In this document: in pieces, positions 18,071-25,744 of the stretch
Position numbering within the stretch: the first letter of the stretch is position 1
How the letters are laid out: every line of letters begins with the position of its first letter
Source: Cohnella ginsengisoli
GTDB lineage: Bacteria; Bacillota; Bacilli; Paenibacillales; Paenibacillaceae
Direction: 5' to 3'
Length of the DNA: 64,000 bases
Assembly (NCBI RefSeq): GCF_029525555.1
Contig: NZ_JAPDHZ010000003.1
Location: 1,178,001-1,242,000 of the forward strand
Made by a program: the position numbers and the translations under genes
The notes under the pieces: generated by a model
The model's database searches: none
What the model was told of the DNA's origin: nothing
The model's input: only the letters and a program-made list of their open reading frames with translations

Positions 18071-18084
18071 TGGAACCGTTTACA
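18071..18084. promoter_or_regulatory. cre-like box upstream of the AraC-sensor gene
   Basis: TGGAACCGTTTACA fits the cre consensus TGWAANCGYTNWCA with one mismatch. It starts 27 bp before the start codon, inside the untranslated leader, where CcpA would act as a roadblock. Confidence 0.55.
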
Positions 18085-18184
18085 AAATGTGGCTGAGGCG
18101 GACGCCTCGCGCCGGACGGTCCCTTCTTTACCTTAATTCCCGGGTCCCGATCCGTCAATCCGAGGACGTCCGCACGCAGCAAAG

Positions 18185-18202
18185 CGTTTATTATAGTAAA
18201 CG
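18185..18202 (-). promoter_or_regulatory. -10 element within an inverted repeat, upstream of the AraC-sensor gene
   Basis: CGTTTA (18185-18190) and TAAACG (18197-18202) form a perfect inverted repeat. On the minus strand it contains TATAAT at 18195-18190, a consensus -10 box about 145 bp before the sensor start. No convincing -35 box is seen, so an activator may be needed. The rest of the 404-bp gap 18045-18448 holds the cre-like box, a palindrome and no gene I can support. Confidence 0.45.
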
Positions 18203-18374
18203 GAGTTTAATATAAAAGAAATGATAGCATCTGTCCCTTTGAAGCACAATCTAGCTTCTGGCTTCTCTTGCGCAAACGCAGCGCCACGCACCTTCGAGTT
18301 TCGGTAAAGGAAGCCTTGCGGTCACATAGCTTTGCCGCGCCCATCATCAAGAAGGTAGCCATAGCCACGAAACG

Positions 18375-18417
18375 CAAACGGGACGAAGCAGGAAATTTTT
18401 CTGCTTCGTCCCGTTTG
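18375..18417 (-). terminator. long palindrome, terminator and copy 1 of a dispersed repeat
   Basis: CAAACGGGACGAAGCAG (18375-18391) and CTGCTTCGTCCCGTTTG (18401-18417) are 17-bp perfect arms with a 9-nt loop. It stands just downstream of the YdeI-like gene. A near-identical palindrome occurs at 32874-32915; both are preceded by GCCATA. Confidence 0.8.
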
Positions 18418-18448
18418 ACGATTGGGGCATCATTCTAAGCGATCGGCT

Positions 18449-19039
18449 TCATCGGTATGAATCCGAATCCGCCAGCAGCCGCCCGTCATCATGCCACTCG
18501 CCATACATCTTATTTTGCTTGGTATGTTGAATAAACTTCGTCAATCGCTTGTCGAACAATTCGGCTTCCTTCTTATAGCTTTGAATCGTATCGATCCGGA
18601 CGGCTCGGTACAAAGCCGGGAATCGGGTGAAGTTCTCGTAGGTCGCCGCGTCCTCCCTAAGCCGTTGCTCGATCAGCGGATCGATCTTAAACGCATCCGG
18701 ACGCATATCCGGAAGGACGCGCCTGCCTTCCTCCGTCATCAGCCCCAGCCTTTCGAGCCGGCGGGCCCGCGCTTTATTCAGCTCGGTCCAGGCGCTTCCT
18801 TTGCTTCTCGGAGACAGTCTCTGCGCAAGCCCGGTTTCGGATATCCTCTTTTTCGTTCCGTCGATCCATCCAAAGCATAACGCTTGTTCAACGGCGTCCA
18901 GATAAAGCAACGTATCCGCAGCCGGCTTCATGCCGACGATCACCCAGCATTCTTTTTCGGTCCCGCCATTTTCGCGGAGCCAGGCCCTTAATTCCGCTGC
19001 CGTTTTGACGGCCAGCAAATTTCTAATTTCCATAGGCAA
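18449..19039 (-). CDS. YdeI/OmpD-associated family protein
   Basis: 196 aa with a TTG start at 19039: an AAGGAG site lies 9 nt before it, whereas the in-frame ATG at 19033 would be 15 nt away. The protein carries the family's usual segments: ELRAWLRENG near the N-terminus, CFGWIDGTKKRI in the middle and SYKKEAELFDKRL near the C-terminus. YdeI/OmpD-associated proteins are small cytoplasmic proteins linked to stress or bacteriocin resistance; their biochemistry is not settled. It is followed by the long palindrome at 18375-18417. It lies 18 bp downstream of the VOC gene and may share its transcript. Confidence 0.88.
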   Translation of the reverse strand: MPMEIRNLLAVKTAAELRAWLRENGGTEKECWVIVGMKPAADTLLYLDAVEQALCFGWIDGTKKRISETGLAQRLSPRSKGSAWTELNKARARRLERLGLMTEEGRRVLPDMRPDAFKIDPLIEQRLREDAATYENFTRFPALYRAVRIDTIQSYKKEAELFDKRLTKFIQHTKQNKMYGEWHDDGRLLADSDSYR

Positions 19040-19057
19040 GCCGTGCAGCTCCTTTTT

Positions 19058-19525
19058 TTACTGTGGCTTCATCGCGAGCACGCGATCCAGAAACTTGTCC
19101 GCGTCGCTATTGAATTTCCATACGATGCCGAACCGGTCGGCCAGCATGCCGAAGCAGGAGGACCAGGGCGTATCTGACAACGGCATGATCACATGGCCGC
19201 CGACCGACAGTCGCTCGAAGCAGCGTTCCAGCGTCGATCGGCTTTCGTTCGCGATGCTGATAAGCACGTTGTTGCCTCGGACCAGTTCGCCGGAGCCTTG
19301 CTTCATCGCCGACAACAGATCCGATATCATAAGCTTCCCGCCGGCAAACGCGATCGACGACTCCATGATCATGTTCAATTCGTGCTCCGGCAACGGGTAG
19401 TTCGGATCCTGCGGGAGATCCCCGAACTTCACTTGCTTGACCTCGTCCGCTTCGAACGCCTCTGCATAAAAATCGATCGCTTCCGCAGCGTTCCCGTCAA
19501 AATTCAAGTATGCGATAACCGACAT
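19058..19525 (-). CDS. VOC-family protein, PhnB-like
   Basis: 155 aa, start ATG 19525. It begins with SVIAYLNFDGNAAEAIDFYAE and shows the paired beta-alpha-beta-beta-beta modules of the glyoxalase/bleomycin-resistance fold, with the PhnB-type segments FGDLP, FAGGKLMISD and FGMLADRFGIVWKFN. Members are often of unknown substrate. It is transcribed away from the YafY/WYL regulator gene at 19616, with a 90-bp shared promoter region, so that regulator is a plausible controller. Confidence 0.88.
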   Translation of the reverse strand: MSVIAYLNFDGNAAEAIDFYAEAFEADEVKQVKFGDLPQDPNYPLPEHELNMIMESSIAFAGGKLMISDLLSAMKQGSGELVRGNNVLISIANESRSTLERCFERLSVGGHVIMPLSDTPWSSCFGMLADRFGIVWKFNSDADKFLDRVLAMKPQ

Positions 19526-19615
19526 GTGTACAGCCTCCTCTTTGTTATAAGAGAAGCATAAGCTATGATAGGTGACAGCATATTGTCATCATTCCAACCG
19601 GGCGGGAGAAAAAAG

Positions 19616-20528
19616 ATGGATAAAATCGAGCGGCTGATCGCAATCGTCATGATTCTGCTGCAAAAGGAAACCGTCTCGACGACGGAGCTGTCGCGCTTGT
19701 TCAACGTTTCCAAACGAACCGTCCTCCGCGATATGGAGACGCTCGGCTTGTCGAATATACCGATCTATTCGATCCATGGGGCGAACGGCGGCTACGGCAT
19801 CATGGACGAATACAAGATCGACAAGCGCCTTCTGAACAGCGGCGATCTGGAGAATATACTGGTGGCCCTGGGCGGGTTGGGACAAATCTATGTGAACCGG
19901 GAAGTCGAAGTCACGATCAAAAAAAATCGAATCGATGGTAAACGCCGGGCGTTTAAAAAGCGCCGTTCGTCTCTCCTTCTACGACTGGAGCGGCCGCGAC
20001 GAGATCGCGGACATCTTGCGCTTGTGCCAGGAGGCGATCCGGCATAGCAGAAGGCTGACTTTCGACTACATCGATAAAAACGGCATGTCCACGAAGCGAA
20101 CCGTCGAGCCGTATCAGCTTCACTTTAGCGAATCGAGCTGGTACCTGATCGGGTTCTGCTTGACGCGCGCGGGGTATCGAACGTTCAAGCTGTCCAGAAC
20201 CGACAATCTGGCGCTGGACAAGCAGACATTCGTTCCGCGAGACGACGCCATGAATCGGCAGACCGCCGAAGACTTCGCGCCGCAGCTCGTCGAAGTCCAG
20301 GCGCTCGTCTCGCCCGCGATCAGGGATCAATTCATCGAAAGATACGGAAGAAGCAGCCTGACGCCCCATAGCGCGGAGTGGCTGTCGGCGACCATCCGGA
20401 TTCCGCAAAGCCAAATCGGGTTTCGACATCTGGCGGGCTTCGGCACGGAAATAAAGCTCGTGGCGCCGGCCGATTACGTAGCGGAATTTAAACGCTACGT
20501 AGCGGAGATCATGAACCATTACCGGTAA
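19616..20528 (+). CDS. YafY-type transcriptional regulator (HTH_11 + WYL), frameshifted
   Basis: 303 aa after removing one A from the A8 run at 19919-19926 (VTIKK joins IESMVNAGRLKS). ATG 19616 has GGGAG about 9 nt upstream. The N-terminal winged helix reads STTELSRLFNVSKRTVLRDM; the WYL domain spans about 140-240 (LTFDYIDKNG, TVEPYQLHFSESSWYLIGF); a WCX-like C-terminal extension follows. WYL domains bind nucleotides or small ligands and control DNA binding. The gene is divergent from the VOC gene at 19058 and convergent with the one at 20580. Confidence 0.88.
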
Positions 20529-20555
20529 CAAAAAAGAGAGGCGGGCAGCCTCTCT
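20529..20555 (-). terminator. terminator of the VOC gene at 20580
   Basis: AGAGAGGC (20535-20542) pairs with GCCTCTCT (20548-20555); on the minus strand a T6 run follows. Being between convergent genes it may also stop + strand transcripts from the YafY gene. Confidence 0.8.
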
Positions 20556-20579
20556 CCATGTCCGATTCCAAATAAGCCG

Positions 20580-20975
20580 TTATACCAGGTTAAGCTGCCA
20601 TGACACGCCGTAACGGTCGTTCACCCAACCGAACTTTTTGCTGAACCCGTAATCGCCCAATGGCATCAGCGCTTGTCGATCCTCTTTCAGTTTCTCGTAG
20701 AGCGCGTCGATTTCTTCCTCGGTATGGCAGACCGCATAGATGGAGAACGATGGCGTGAACGCAAATTGATGTTTGACGTTGCTGTCGATGCACATGAATT
20801 CCTGGCCTTTTAACGTAAATGTCGCCTGCATGACGGTGCCCTCATCCCCGCCCTGGTTCGCGCCGTACCGAACGATGCTCGTAATGGCGGAGTCTTCGAT
20901 GAGCGAGGCGTAAAAATTCATCGCTTCTTCCGCTTTGCCGTCCTGAAACATTAAGAAAGGAATCACCTTGTCCAT
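20580..20975 (-). CDS. VOC-family protein, PhnB-like (3-demethylubiquinone-type fold)
   Basis: 131 aa, start ATG 20975. KVIPFLMFQDGKAEEAMNFY at the N-terminus and FGWVNDRYGVSWQLNL at the C-terminus are typical of the small PhnB-like VOC proteins; a two-module glyoxalase fold. It is the last gene of a run with an SRPBCC protein and an ArsR-type regulator, the usual company of these proteins in Firmicutes. The substrate is unknown. A terminator follows directly. Confidence 0.88.
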   Translation of the reverse strand: MDKVIPFLMFQDGKAEEAMNFYASLIEDSAITSIVRYGANQGGDEGTVMQATFTLKGQEFMCIDSNVKHQFAFTPSFSIYAVCHTEEEIDALYEKLKEDRQALMPLGDYGFSKKFGWVNDRYGVSWQLNLV

Positions 20976-21031
20976 CTTTTATATGCCTCCCGATCTCAAG
21001 TACGTTCTGTCCGCGAAAAGCCCATGAAGCT

Positions 21032-21379
21032 TCATTCTTTCGGCTGCCCTTTCGTTTGCCGCATTTTCTTGCCTCTCGCGATCTCGGTGTCGAGCGCGCT
21101 GAGCTTCGGTTCCCAGAAGGCGCGAAAACGATCGAGCCATTCGTCGACCTCCTGCAGCGGCCTTGTATCGAGCGAATAGATGCGTCGCTGCTCGTCGACC
21201 TTGACGCGGGCGAATCCGCTGTCCCGCAATATCCGAAGGTGCTGCGAGACGGCGGCTTGGGAAATGCCGAACTCGCGTTGGACGATCTCGACGATATCGC
21301 CGGAGCGGCGCTCGCCCTCGGCGAGCGCCATCAGAATGCGGCGCCGCACCGGATCGCCGAGCACGTCGAATGCGTTCAT
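21032..21379 (-). CDS. ArsR-family transcriptional regulator
   Basis: 115 aa. ATG 21379 overlaps the TGA of the SRPBCC gene by 4 nt, which fixes the start. A winged helix-turn-helix fills residues 1-90 (VLGDPVRRRILMALAEGER, then GISQAAVSQHLRILRDSGF and YSLDTRPLQEV). No cysteine metal site is seen, so it belongs to the metal-independent ArsR group that travels with SRPBCC proteins. It probably regulates its own operon (SRPBCC-ArsR-VOC). Confidence 0.9.
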   Translation of the reverse strand: MNAFDVLGDPVRRRILMALAEGERRSGDIVEIVQREFGISQAAVSQHLRILRDSGFARVKVDEQRRIYSLDTRPLQEVDEWLDRFRAFWEPKLSALDTEIARGKKMRQTKGQPKE

Positions 21380-22033
21380 TCGGCCTCCGGCGGCTCGCTG
21401 CCCGTATAGAAGGCCGTAACCCGGTTCGCCGCCGCCCCGGCCTGCGATTCCTTCTCTCCGCCGGCGACCGCCGCACGCCGCCATTCCTCGCTGCAGTCGG
21501 CCATAAACGCCTTCCCTTCGACGGAGGCGCCGAATTCATTTTCATCGATCCGCTCCGCATCGCCGTCGGCAAGATGGAATGTCAGACCGGCCAGGCTTAA
21601 ATCCCAGCCTACGCCGACCGCGCCGGGCCCGAACTTTCTCCAATGGTCGTCGATCGGGCAGATGTGCGACAGCTTCAGGCGGGACCGATCCTCTCCTTCG
21701 GCGAACAATCGCACCTCGACCCAGCTTAACCCCCCCGGCGAATTCCCAGGTCAAGGCGAAAAAACGCGGCGGATCGCATTCGGTAACGATGCCGCCGGCG
21801 TTGTTCTGAATCTGATACCGGCCTCCCATGTGCAATTCGCCGCCGACCGGCGCAAACCAGCGAGGCAGGCGCTCCGGATTGGTCATGGCATCCCACAGAT
21901 CGTCCAGCGTCGTGTCGTAAGCGCGCTCCAGCGTAACGTTGCGCGCGGGCTTTCCCTCTCTCTCGAGCTCCGATACCGTGCGGGTAACGGCGCCTAAACA
22001 GGATTCCAAATTAAATATAGCGCTCACCTCCAT
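21376..22033 (-). CDS. SRPBCC-domain protein (AHSA1-like), frameshifted
   Basis: Up to 218 aa after removing one base from the C7 run at 21730-21736, where TWEFAGG joins LSWVEVRLFAEG. The START/Bet v1-like fold is shown by RAYDTTLDDLWDAMTNPERLPRWF and YQIQNNAGGIVTECDPPRFFAL. Such proteins bind hydrophobic ligands or act as Aha1-like chaperone-related proteins; the function here is unknown. The first ATG (22033) lies inside the ribosome site GGAGGTGA, so translation more likely begins at TTG 22009 or close by. It opens the operon that continues with ArsR and VOC genes. Confidence 0.85.
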
Positions 22034-22139
22034 AAAAAACGCATTTATACAAGCATTTTATTATACAAGAAATTACTTATATAAAGGCTAACTTAAATAA
22101 AAGAGATTGTCAAGACAGCTGCCGACAAAACCGTGAGCA

Positions 22140-22163
22140 ACGCCAAGCCCGTGGGCTTGGCGT
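22140..22163. repeat. 11-bp inverted repeat without T run
   Basis: ACGCCAAGCCC (22140-22150) and GGGCTTGGCGT (22153-22163) are perfect arms with a 2-nt spacer. It lies in the 301-bp gap 22034-22334, upstream of the SRPBCC gene. No T run follows on either strand, so it may be an operator or a cruciform rather than a terminator. Apart from the terminator at 22293 nothing else is recognised in this gap. Confidence 0.5.
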
Positions 22164-22292
22164 CCTTGCGCTCGCCGCTTATCCCAAATAGCGGTTGAAA
22201 CCCTTTCAACAATCATCGCGCCCCGTCTCATCGTGCCGAGATCATAAAGTTGCGCCTCCCACCTCCAAGAACAGCCTTCCGCTTAAAATAAA

Positions 22293-22316
22293 GGGCAGGG
22301 ACCTAAGTCCCTGCCC
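22293..22316 (-). terminator. terminator of the CBO0543-like membrane protein gene
   Basis: GGGCAGGGAC (22293-22302) pairs with GTCCCTGCCC (22307-22316) around a 4-nt loop; TTTATTTT follows on the minus strand. Confidence 0.85.
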
Positions 22317-22334
22317 GTCTATAAAGCCGCGCGG

Positions 22335-22902
22335 TCAAAACGCCGCAAAGCCTTTTCTTTTACTGATCTTGTGCGAAGCCAAATAAATGAAAAAATAAAT
22401 GGGCAGCGAATATAGAATATTCCACTTCACGATGACATAAAAACCGAGCCAAAGAAAGACAGGCTCGCCGATAAAGGCGCTCACGGCCGCGAATACCAAT
22501 GCTTTGATCAGAGGAGAGAAATGCGGCTTGTACTGGATCAGCAAAGCGATGAAAACGGGAAGGATGCAGAAATCCCAAGGGAAATAAACGGGAATCGTAG
22601 GGATTACCTTGCCCGTGTAAAACCATAGCCCGTAATCGGTGCCGACGAAGTCCAGCCAGCAAGTCACGATCACCGTAAAGAAAATAACGAATAACGAACG
22701 GTCCTCGCTTTCCTTATTTCTGACTTTTATCCACACCGCCCACGGCAAAATCGTGAGAGCCAGCGATATCCAGAAGTCCCAATGGAACAGGGTGTGATGC
22801 AGCCAATAGTCAAAGTATTCTTTATGGGCCTGTACGACTTTGTCGTAGATGTCGCCAACCTTTTTTAATTTTGTCCGGATCTTGAATCGGCTTTATCCAC
22901 AT
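22335..22902 (-). CDS. small integral membrane protein, CBO0543-like, frameshifted
   Basis: 188 aa after removing one base from the T6 run at 22861-22866 (DKIKK joins VGDIYDKVVQAHKEYFD). ATG 22902 has GGGAG about 10 nt before it; the in-frame ATG at 22920 has no ribosome site. Five hydrophobic segments are visible, among them FWISLALTILPWAVW, LFVIFFTVIVTCWLDFVG and ILYSLPIYFFIYLAS. Proteins of this size and pattern in spore-forming Firmicutes are annotated as CBO0543 family, function unknown. It is followed by its own terminator; no operon partner. Confidence 0.75.
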
Positions 22903-23006
22903 TTTGTAGTCGCTCCCCATTGTTTGATTAATAGCGTTCCCGGGGAAGCGAAAATGATGCATAAATCTGGCAATCTCACTGTATAGCCATCATTTGGGGC
23001 TCTCCC

Positions 23007-24293
23007 TTACCTTCTCATGCCGCCTCTGCCGCCTCTGCCGCCACCGCCGCCGCCCATGCGCGATACCGGCATCTCCGTGATTTTCTCGCCGTTGACCGTG
23101 ACATCGCCGCCGTTGAGCTGCGCCGTGCCGTCCGCGTCGAACGAAGAGGTCGGCGCCGTCACCTTGATGGTGCCGCCGTTCACATATAGATCGCCGTTGG
23201 AATCGAACGCGTCCGTATCCCCGCTGCCCACGGTCACGTCCAACGTGCCGCCGTTGACTTCGATCGCGACGTCGCCGCTCGCCTTTTGCGCGGCGTTGAT
23301 GCCGTCGTCGTTCGCATACAGTGAGATTTGTCCGTCGTTGATCACGATATAGTTCGCTTCGATGCCTTCTTCGCTTTTCGTAATGTCGATCGTGCCGCCG
23401 TCGATTTGAACCAGGCTGGTGCCTTGAACGCCATCGTCGGCTGCCGTGATGTTCAGCGTGCCGCCTTGCATATAGATATATCCGAGCGTGGCATCATCGG
23501 CATTTTCGCTGTGCAGCGCATCCTTCCCCGCATCGATCGTCATCGTGCCGCCGCTGATCAAAATGGCATCGTTCGCCTCCAGCGCATCGGCAGCCGATTG
23601 AACGTTATAGACGCCGCCGGTCACCTTCAGATCGTCCTTCGACGAGATCCCGTTCCCTTCCTTCGATACGATGTCCAACGTCCCGGTTCCGTTCAGCGTC
23701 AGATCCGAGCGGGAGAAAATCGCCGCATCCAGATTCGTCTCTCCATCCGCCACATAAGTTCCCGTGACTTCCAAATGGTTCGTACCGTCGGTGGAGGTTA
23801 TGAACACTTTATCCGCCGCCTTCACATAGATGGCAGGCGCGTCCGCATTGGTGATGCTGACGCCGTCCAGGACGAGCTGCACTTTGGCATCGTCGGGCGC
23901 CTCCACGATGACCGTCGCATCGGTCGCGTCGCCGCTCAGGACATAGACGCCGTCCGCGTCGATCGTCACGTCTTTACCGTTTTCCAGTTTCACTTGCGTC
24001 GCCGCCGTCAGGTCCGCCGTTTGCTCCAGATCCCGGTCGCTGAACAAGGTCGACGTATCCAGCTTGGTCGTTCCGGCTGCCGAAGCCGCGCCGGAGGCCG
24101 CCGTCGTGTTTGTCGTCGACGTCGACTCCGACTGCGTGCCCGCAGATTGCGTACTTACCGCCTGCGTGCTCGCCGCTTGCGCAGCCGCGGCATTTCCGCC
24201 GCCGCTTTGCGCCTGGGAACACCCTGCAATCGCAGCGCTCAGCAATACGGCCATCGTCGCTGCGCTTAGGGTTTTTACTTTTTTCGTTTTCAT
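23007..24293 (-). CDS. lipoprotein with carbohydrate-binding-like beta-solenoid domain (DUF4353)
   Basis: 428 aa. ATG 24293 follows GAGGAG. Signal peptide with lipobox IAGC (AAIAGCSQ), a ~55-residue Ser/Thr/Ala/Gln linker, then from about residue 90 a repeated beta-solenoid built of coils like GGTLDVTVGSGD, GGTLNITAADDG, GGTIDITKSEEG, GGTMTIDAGKDA. This is the DUF4353 'carbohydrate-binding domain-containing' family, often near CotH kinases. The tail RMGGGGGGRGGRGGMRR is Gly/Arg-rich and unusual for an exported lipoprotein. It stands alone, with a palindrome in its leader. Confidence 0.85.
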   Translation of the reverse strand: MKTKKVKTLSAATMAVLLSAAIAGCSQAQSGGGNAAAAQAASTQAVSTQSAGTQSESTSTTNTTAASGAASAAGTTKLDTSTLFSDRDLEQTADLTAATQVKLENGKDVTIDADGVYVLSGDATDATVIVEAPDDAKVQLVLDGVSITNADAPAIYVKAADKVFITSTDGTNHLEVTGTYVADGETNLDAAIFSRSDLTLNGTGTLDIVSKEGNGISSKDDLKVTGGVYNVQSAADALEANDAILISGGTMTIDAGKDALHSENADDATLGYIYMQGGTLNITAADDGVQGTSLVQIDGGTIDITKSEEGIEANYIVINDGQISLYANDDGINAAQKASGDVAIEVNGGTLDVTVGSGDTDAFDSNGDLYVNGGTIKVTAPTSSFDADGTAQLNGGDVTVNGEKITEMPVSRMGGGGGGRGGRGGMRR

Positions 24294-24312
24294 TGATCAA
24301 CACTCCTCGAAC

Positions 24313-24327
24313 GCTCGGCGGCCGAGC
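24313..24327. promoter_or_regulatory. palindrome in the leader of the DUF4353 lipoprotein gene
   Basis: GCTCGGC-G-GCCGAGC, 7-bp perfect arms, 20 bp before the start codon. Could be an operator or an mRNA hairpin close to the ribosome site. In the 327-bp gap 24294-24620 I otherwise see only the terminator at 24407-24439. Confidence 0.45.
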
Positions 24328-24406
24328 ATATAGTGATTAGACAACGTCTACTGCTTCATGTCTTAGTTAGATCATGCGGGCTGCGGCTTAAATCAACCTT
24401 AAACCT

Positions 24407-24439
24407 AAAAAAACGTCAGGGGCAGATCTCCCTGACGTT
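24407..24439 (-). terminator. terminator of the glycosidase gene at 24621
   Basis: AACGTCAGGG (24412-24421) pairs with CCCTGACGTT (24430-24439); on the minus strand a T7 run follows at once. It closes the operon 24621-29181, about 180 bp after the last stop codon. Confidence 0.85.
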
Positions 24440-24620
24440 CCTATGGATTGACGGATATCCAAGACGCTTTTCGAACATTCATCCGATAGCCTTCCGGTCA
24501 AGTGGCGCGAGTCGGTTAAAAATGCATGTATAGATGCGGGTTTTTACTACCCGCACAATGTTCCGAAAAACGCCGGCACGCCGATATCGCGCCTGCGCGT
24601 CTCTTCGCTCCGGCAAACAC

Positions 24621-25632
24621 TCAATCGATCCGCGATGAAGTCGCTACGGCAATCGCGCGAAATTCTCCGCCTAATGTCCGGTCATCGGGGCGAACGGGCC
24701 GTACCGCGCAGTAAAAATGGTAGAGGACATCGTTGCGGCGCACCACGGAAGGCTTGTGGGCATGGATCTCGTCCAGCTCTCCCGGTGCGCCGTGCCTGAG
24801 AATGGGTTCTTCGCTGCGCTTCCAATCGAGCAGGTTGTCGGAAACGGCGATGCCCTCCTGCGAATGGGAACCGTCGTAGCCGAAATAAAACAGGAGCCAT
24901 CGGTCCCCGTCCTTGACGACGCACGGATCCGACACGAAGGTCGACTGCCAGCTCTCCGGAACGACCGGCAGAATGGGGTTGCTCTCGTACCGCCGCCAGT
25001 GCAGCAGATCCTCGGACACGGCCACGCCCGTCTGCTCCCGCCAGCTCCGATCGGCGTTTTTGGCGTTGTAGAACAAGTAATACATGCCTTCATGCTCGAT
25101 CAGGCAGGCCTTGTACAGGCCGCCTCGTTCCCAGTCCGCTCCGTCCTTCCAGGAGAGCACGGGCCGCTCCAGGCGATGCCATTCCCGCAGTTCCTCGTCC
25201 GTCGACCAAGCCAGGCCCATCTCGGCCGGTCCGGCTTCATAGCCCTCTTCCGGGTACGCGTGATAAACCATCCAGTACTTCCCGTCCACCTTCTTGAGCA
25301 CGGGGGAGCTCGGACAAGTCATTCGTTGCCTTCAGCAGCCAAGTGCCCGCCGCCCCGACGCGTTCCCACTCGCTGCCTTCGCCGCGGCACAAAATCGTCC
25401 CGAGGCTTCTCCAGTGAATTAAATCGTCACTTTCCGCAAGTCCGGTCTGGTAGCCCCAGCCGTCGAATCCGACATAGGTCATCATGTAGCGGCCCCGGTG
25501 GTAAAACACGAACGGGCAATCGACGCCGTGACTGTCGAATCGGCCCGGCAAACCGGACGCCGCGATGAGCGGCGCTCCCCATTTATAATCCGTACGCCAC
25601 GCTGCAAAGTCCATTCCCTCTTCCACCTTCAA
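24621..25632 (-). CDS. five-bladed beta-propeller glycosidase (GH43/GH130-like), frameshifted
   Basis: 336 aa after removing one base from the G5 run at 25302-25306. The TTG at 25632 has GGGGGAG 5-6 nt upstream and gives MKVEEGMDFAAWRTDYKWG; ATG 25614 is an alternative. The chain is a series of blades with the pattern 'D P ... gryymfY': HGVDCPFVFYHRGRYMMTYV, GLAESDDLIHWRSLGTIL, VSEDLLHWRRYESNPIL, FVSDPCVVKDGDRWLLFYFG, HKPSVVRRNDVLYHFYCAV. This is the clan GH-F/GH-J type five-bladed propeller. No signal peptide, so it acts on imported sugars. Last gene of the operon with the second ABC importer. Confidence 0.8.
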
Positions 25633-25686
25633 GCGCTCTCCCCCTGTTCTAACGATTCCCTCGCGAAGCCCCCGCGAAGCGTTGGT

Positions 25687-25730
25687 GCCCAAGGCCGGGA
25701 GCGGCATCCGCCATCTCCGGAGCCTTGGGC
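25687..25730 (-). promoter_or_regulatory. intercistronic stem-loop after solute-binding protein gene
   Basis: GCCCAAGGC (25687-25695) pairs with GCCTTGGGC (25722-25730) around a long loop. It begins 15 nt after the solute-binding-protein stop codon and has no T run, so transcript stabilisation or partial attenuation is more likely than full termination. Confidence 0.6.
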
Positions 25731-25744
25731 TTCCAGCGTCCCCG

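Noticed and set aside
22195..22386. 63-codon + strand ORF in the gap near 22.2 kb
   Set aside because: It contains the terminator hairpin at 22293-22316 and overlaps the membrane-protein gene; no support.
24333..24714. Two short + strand ORFs in the gap before the GH43-like gene
   Set aside because: They cross the terminator hairpin and overlap the glycosidase gene on the other strand; no ribosome site or domain.
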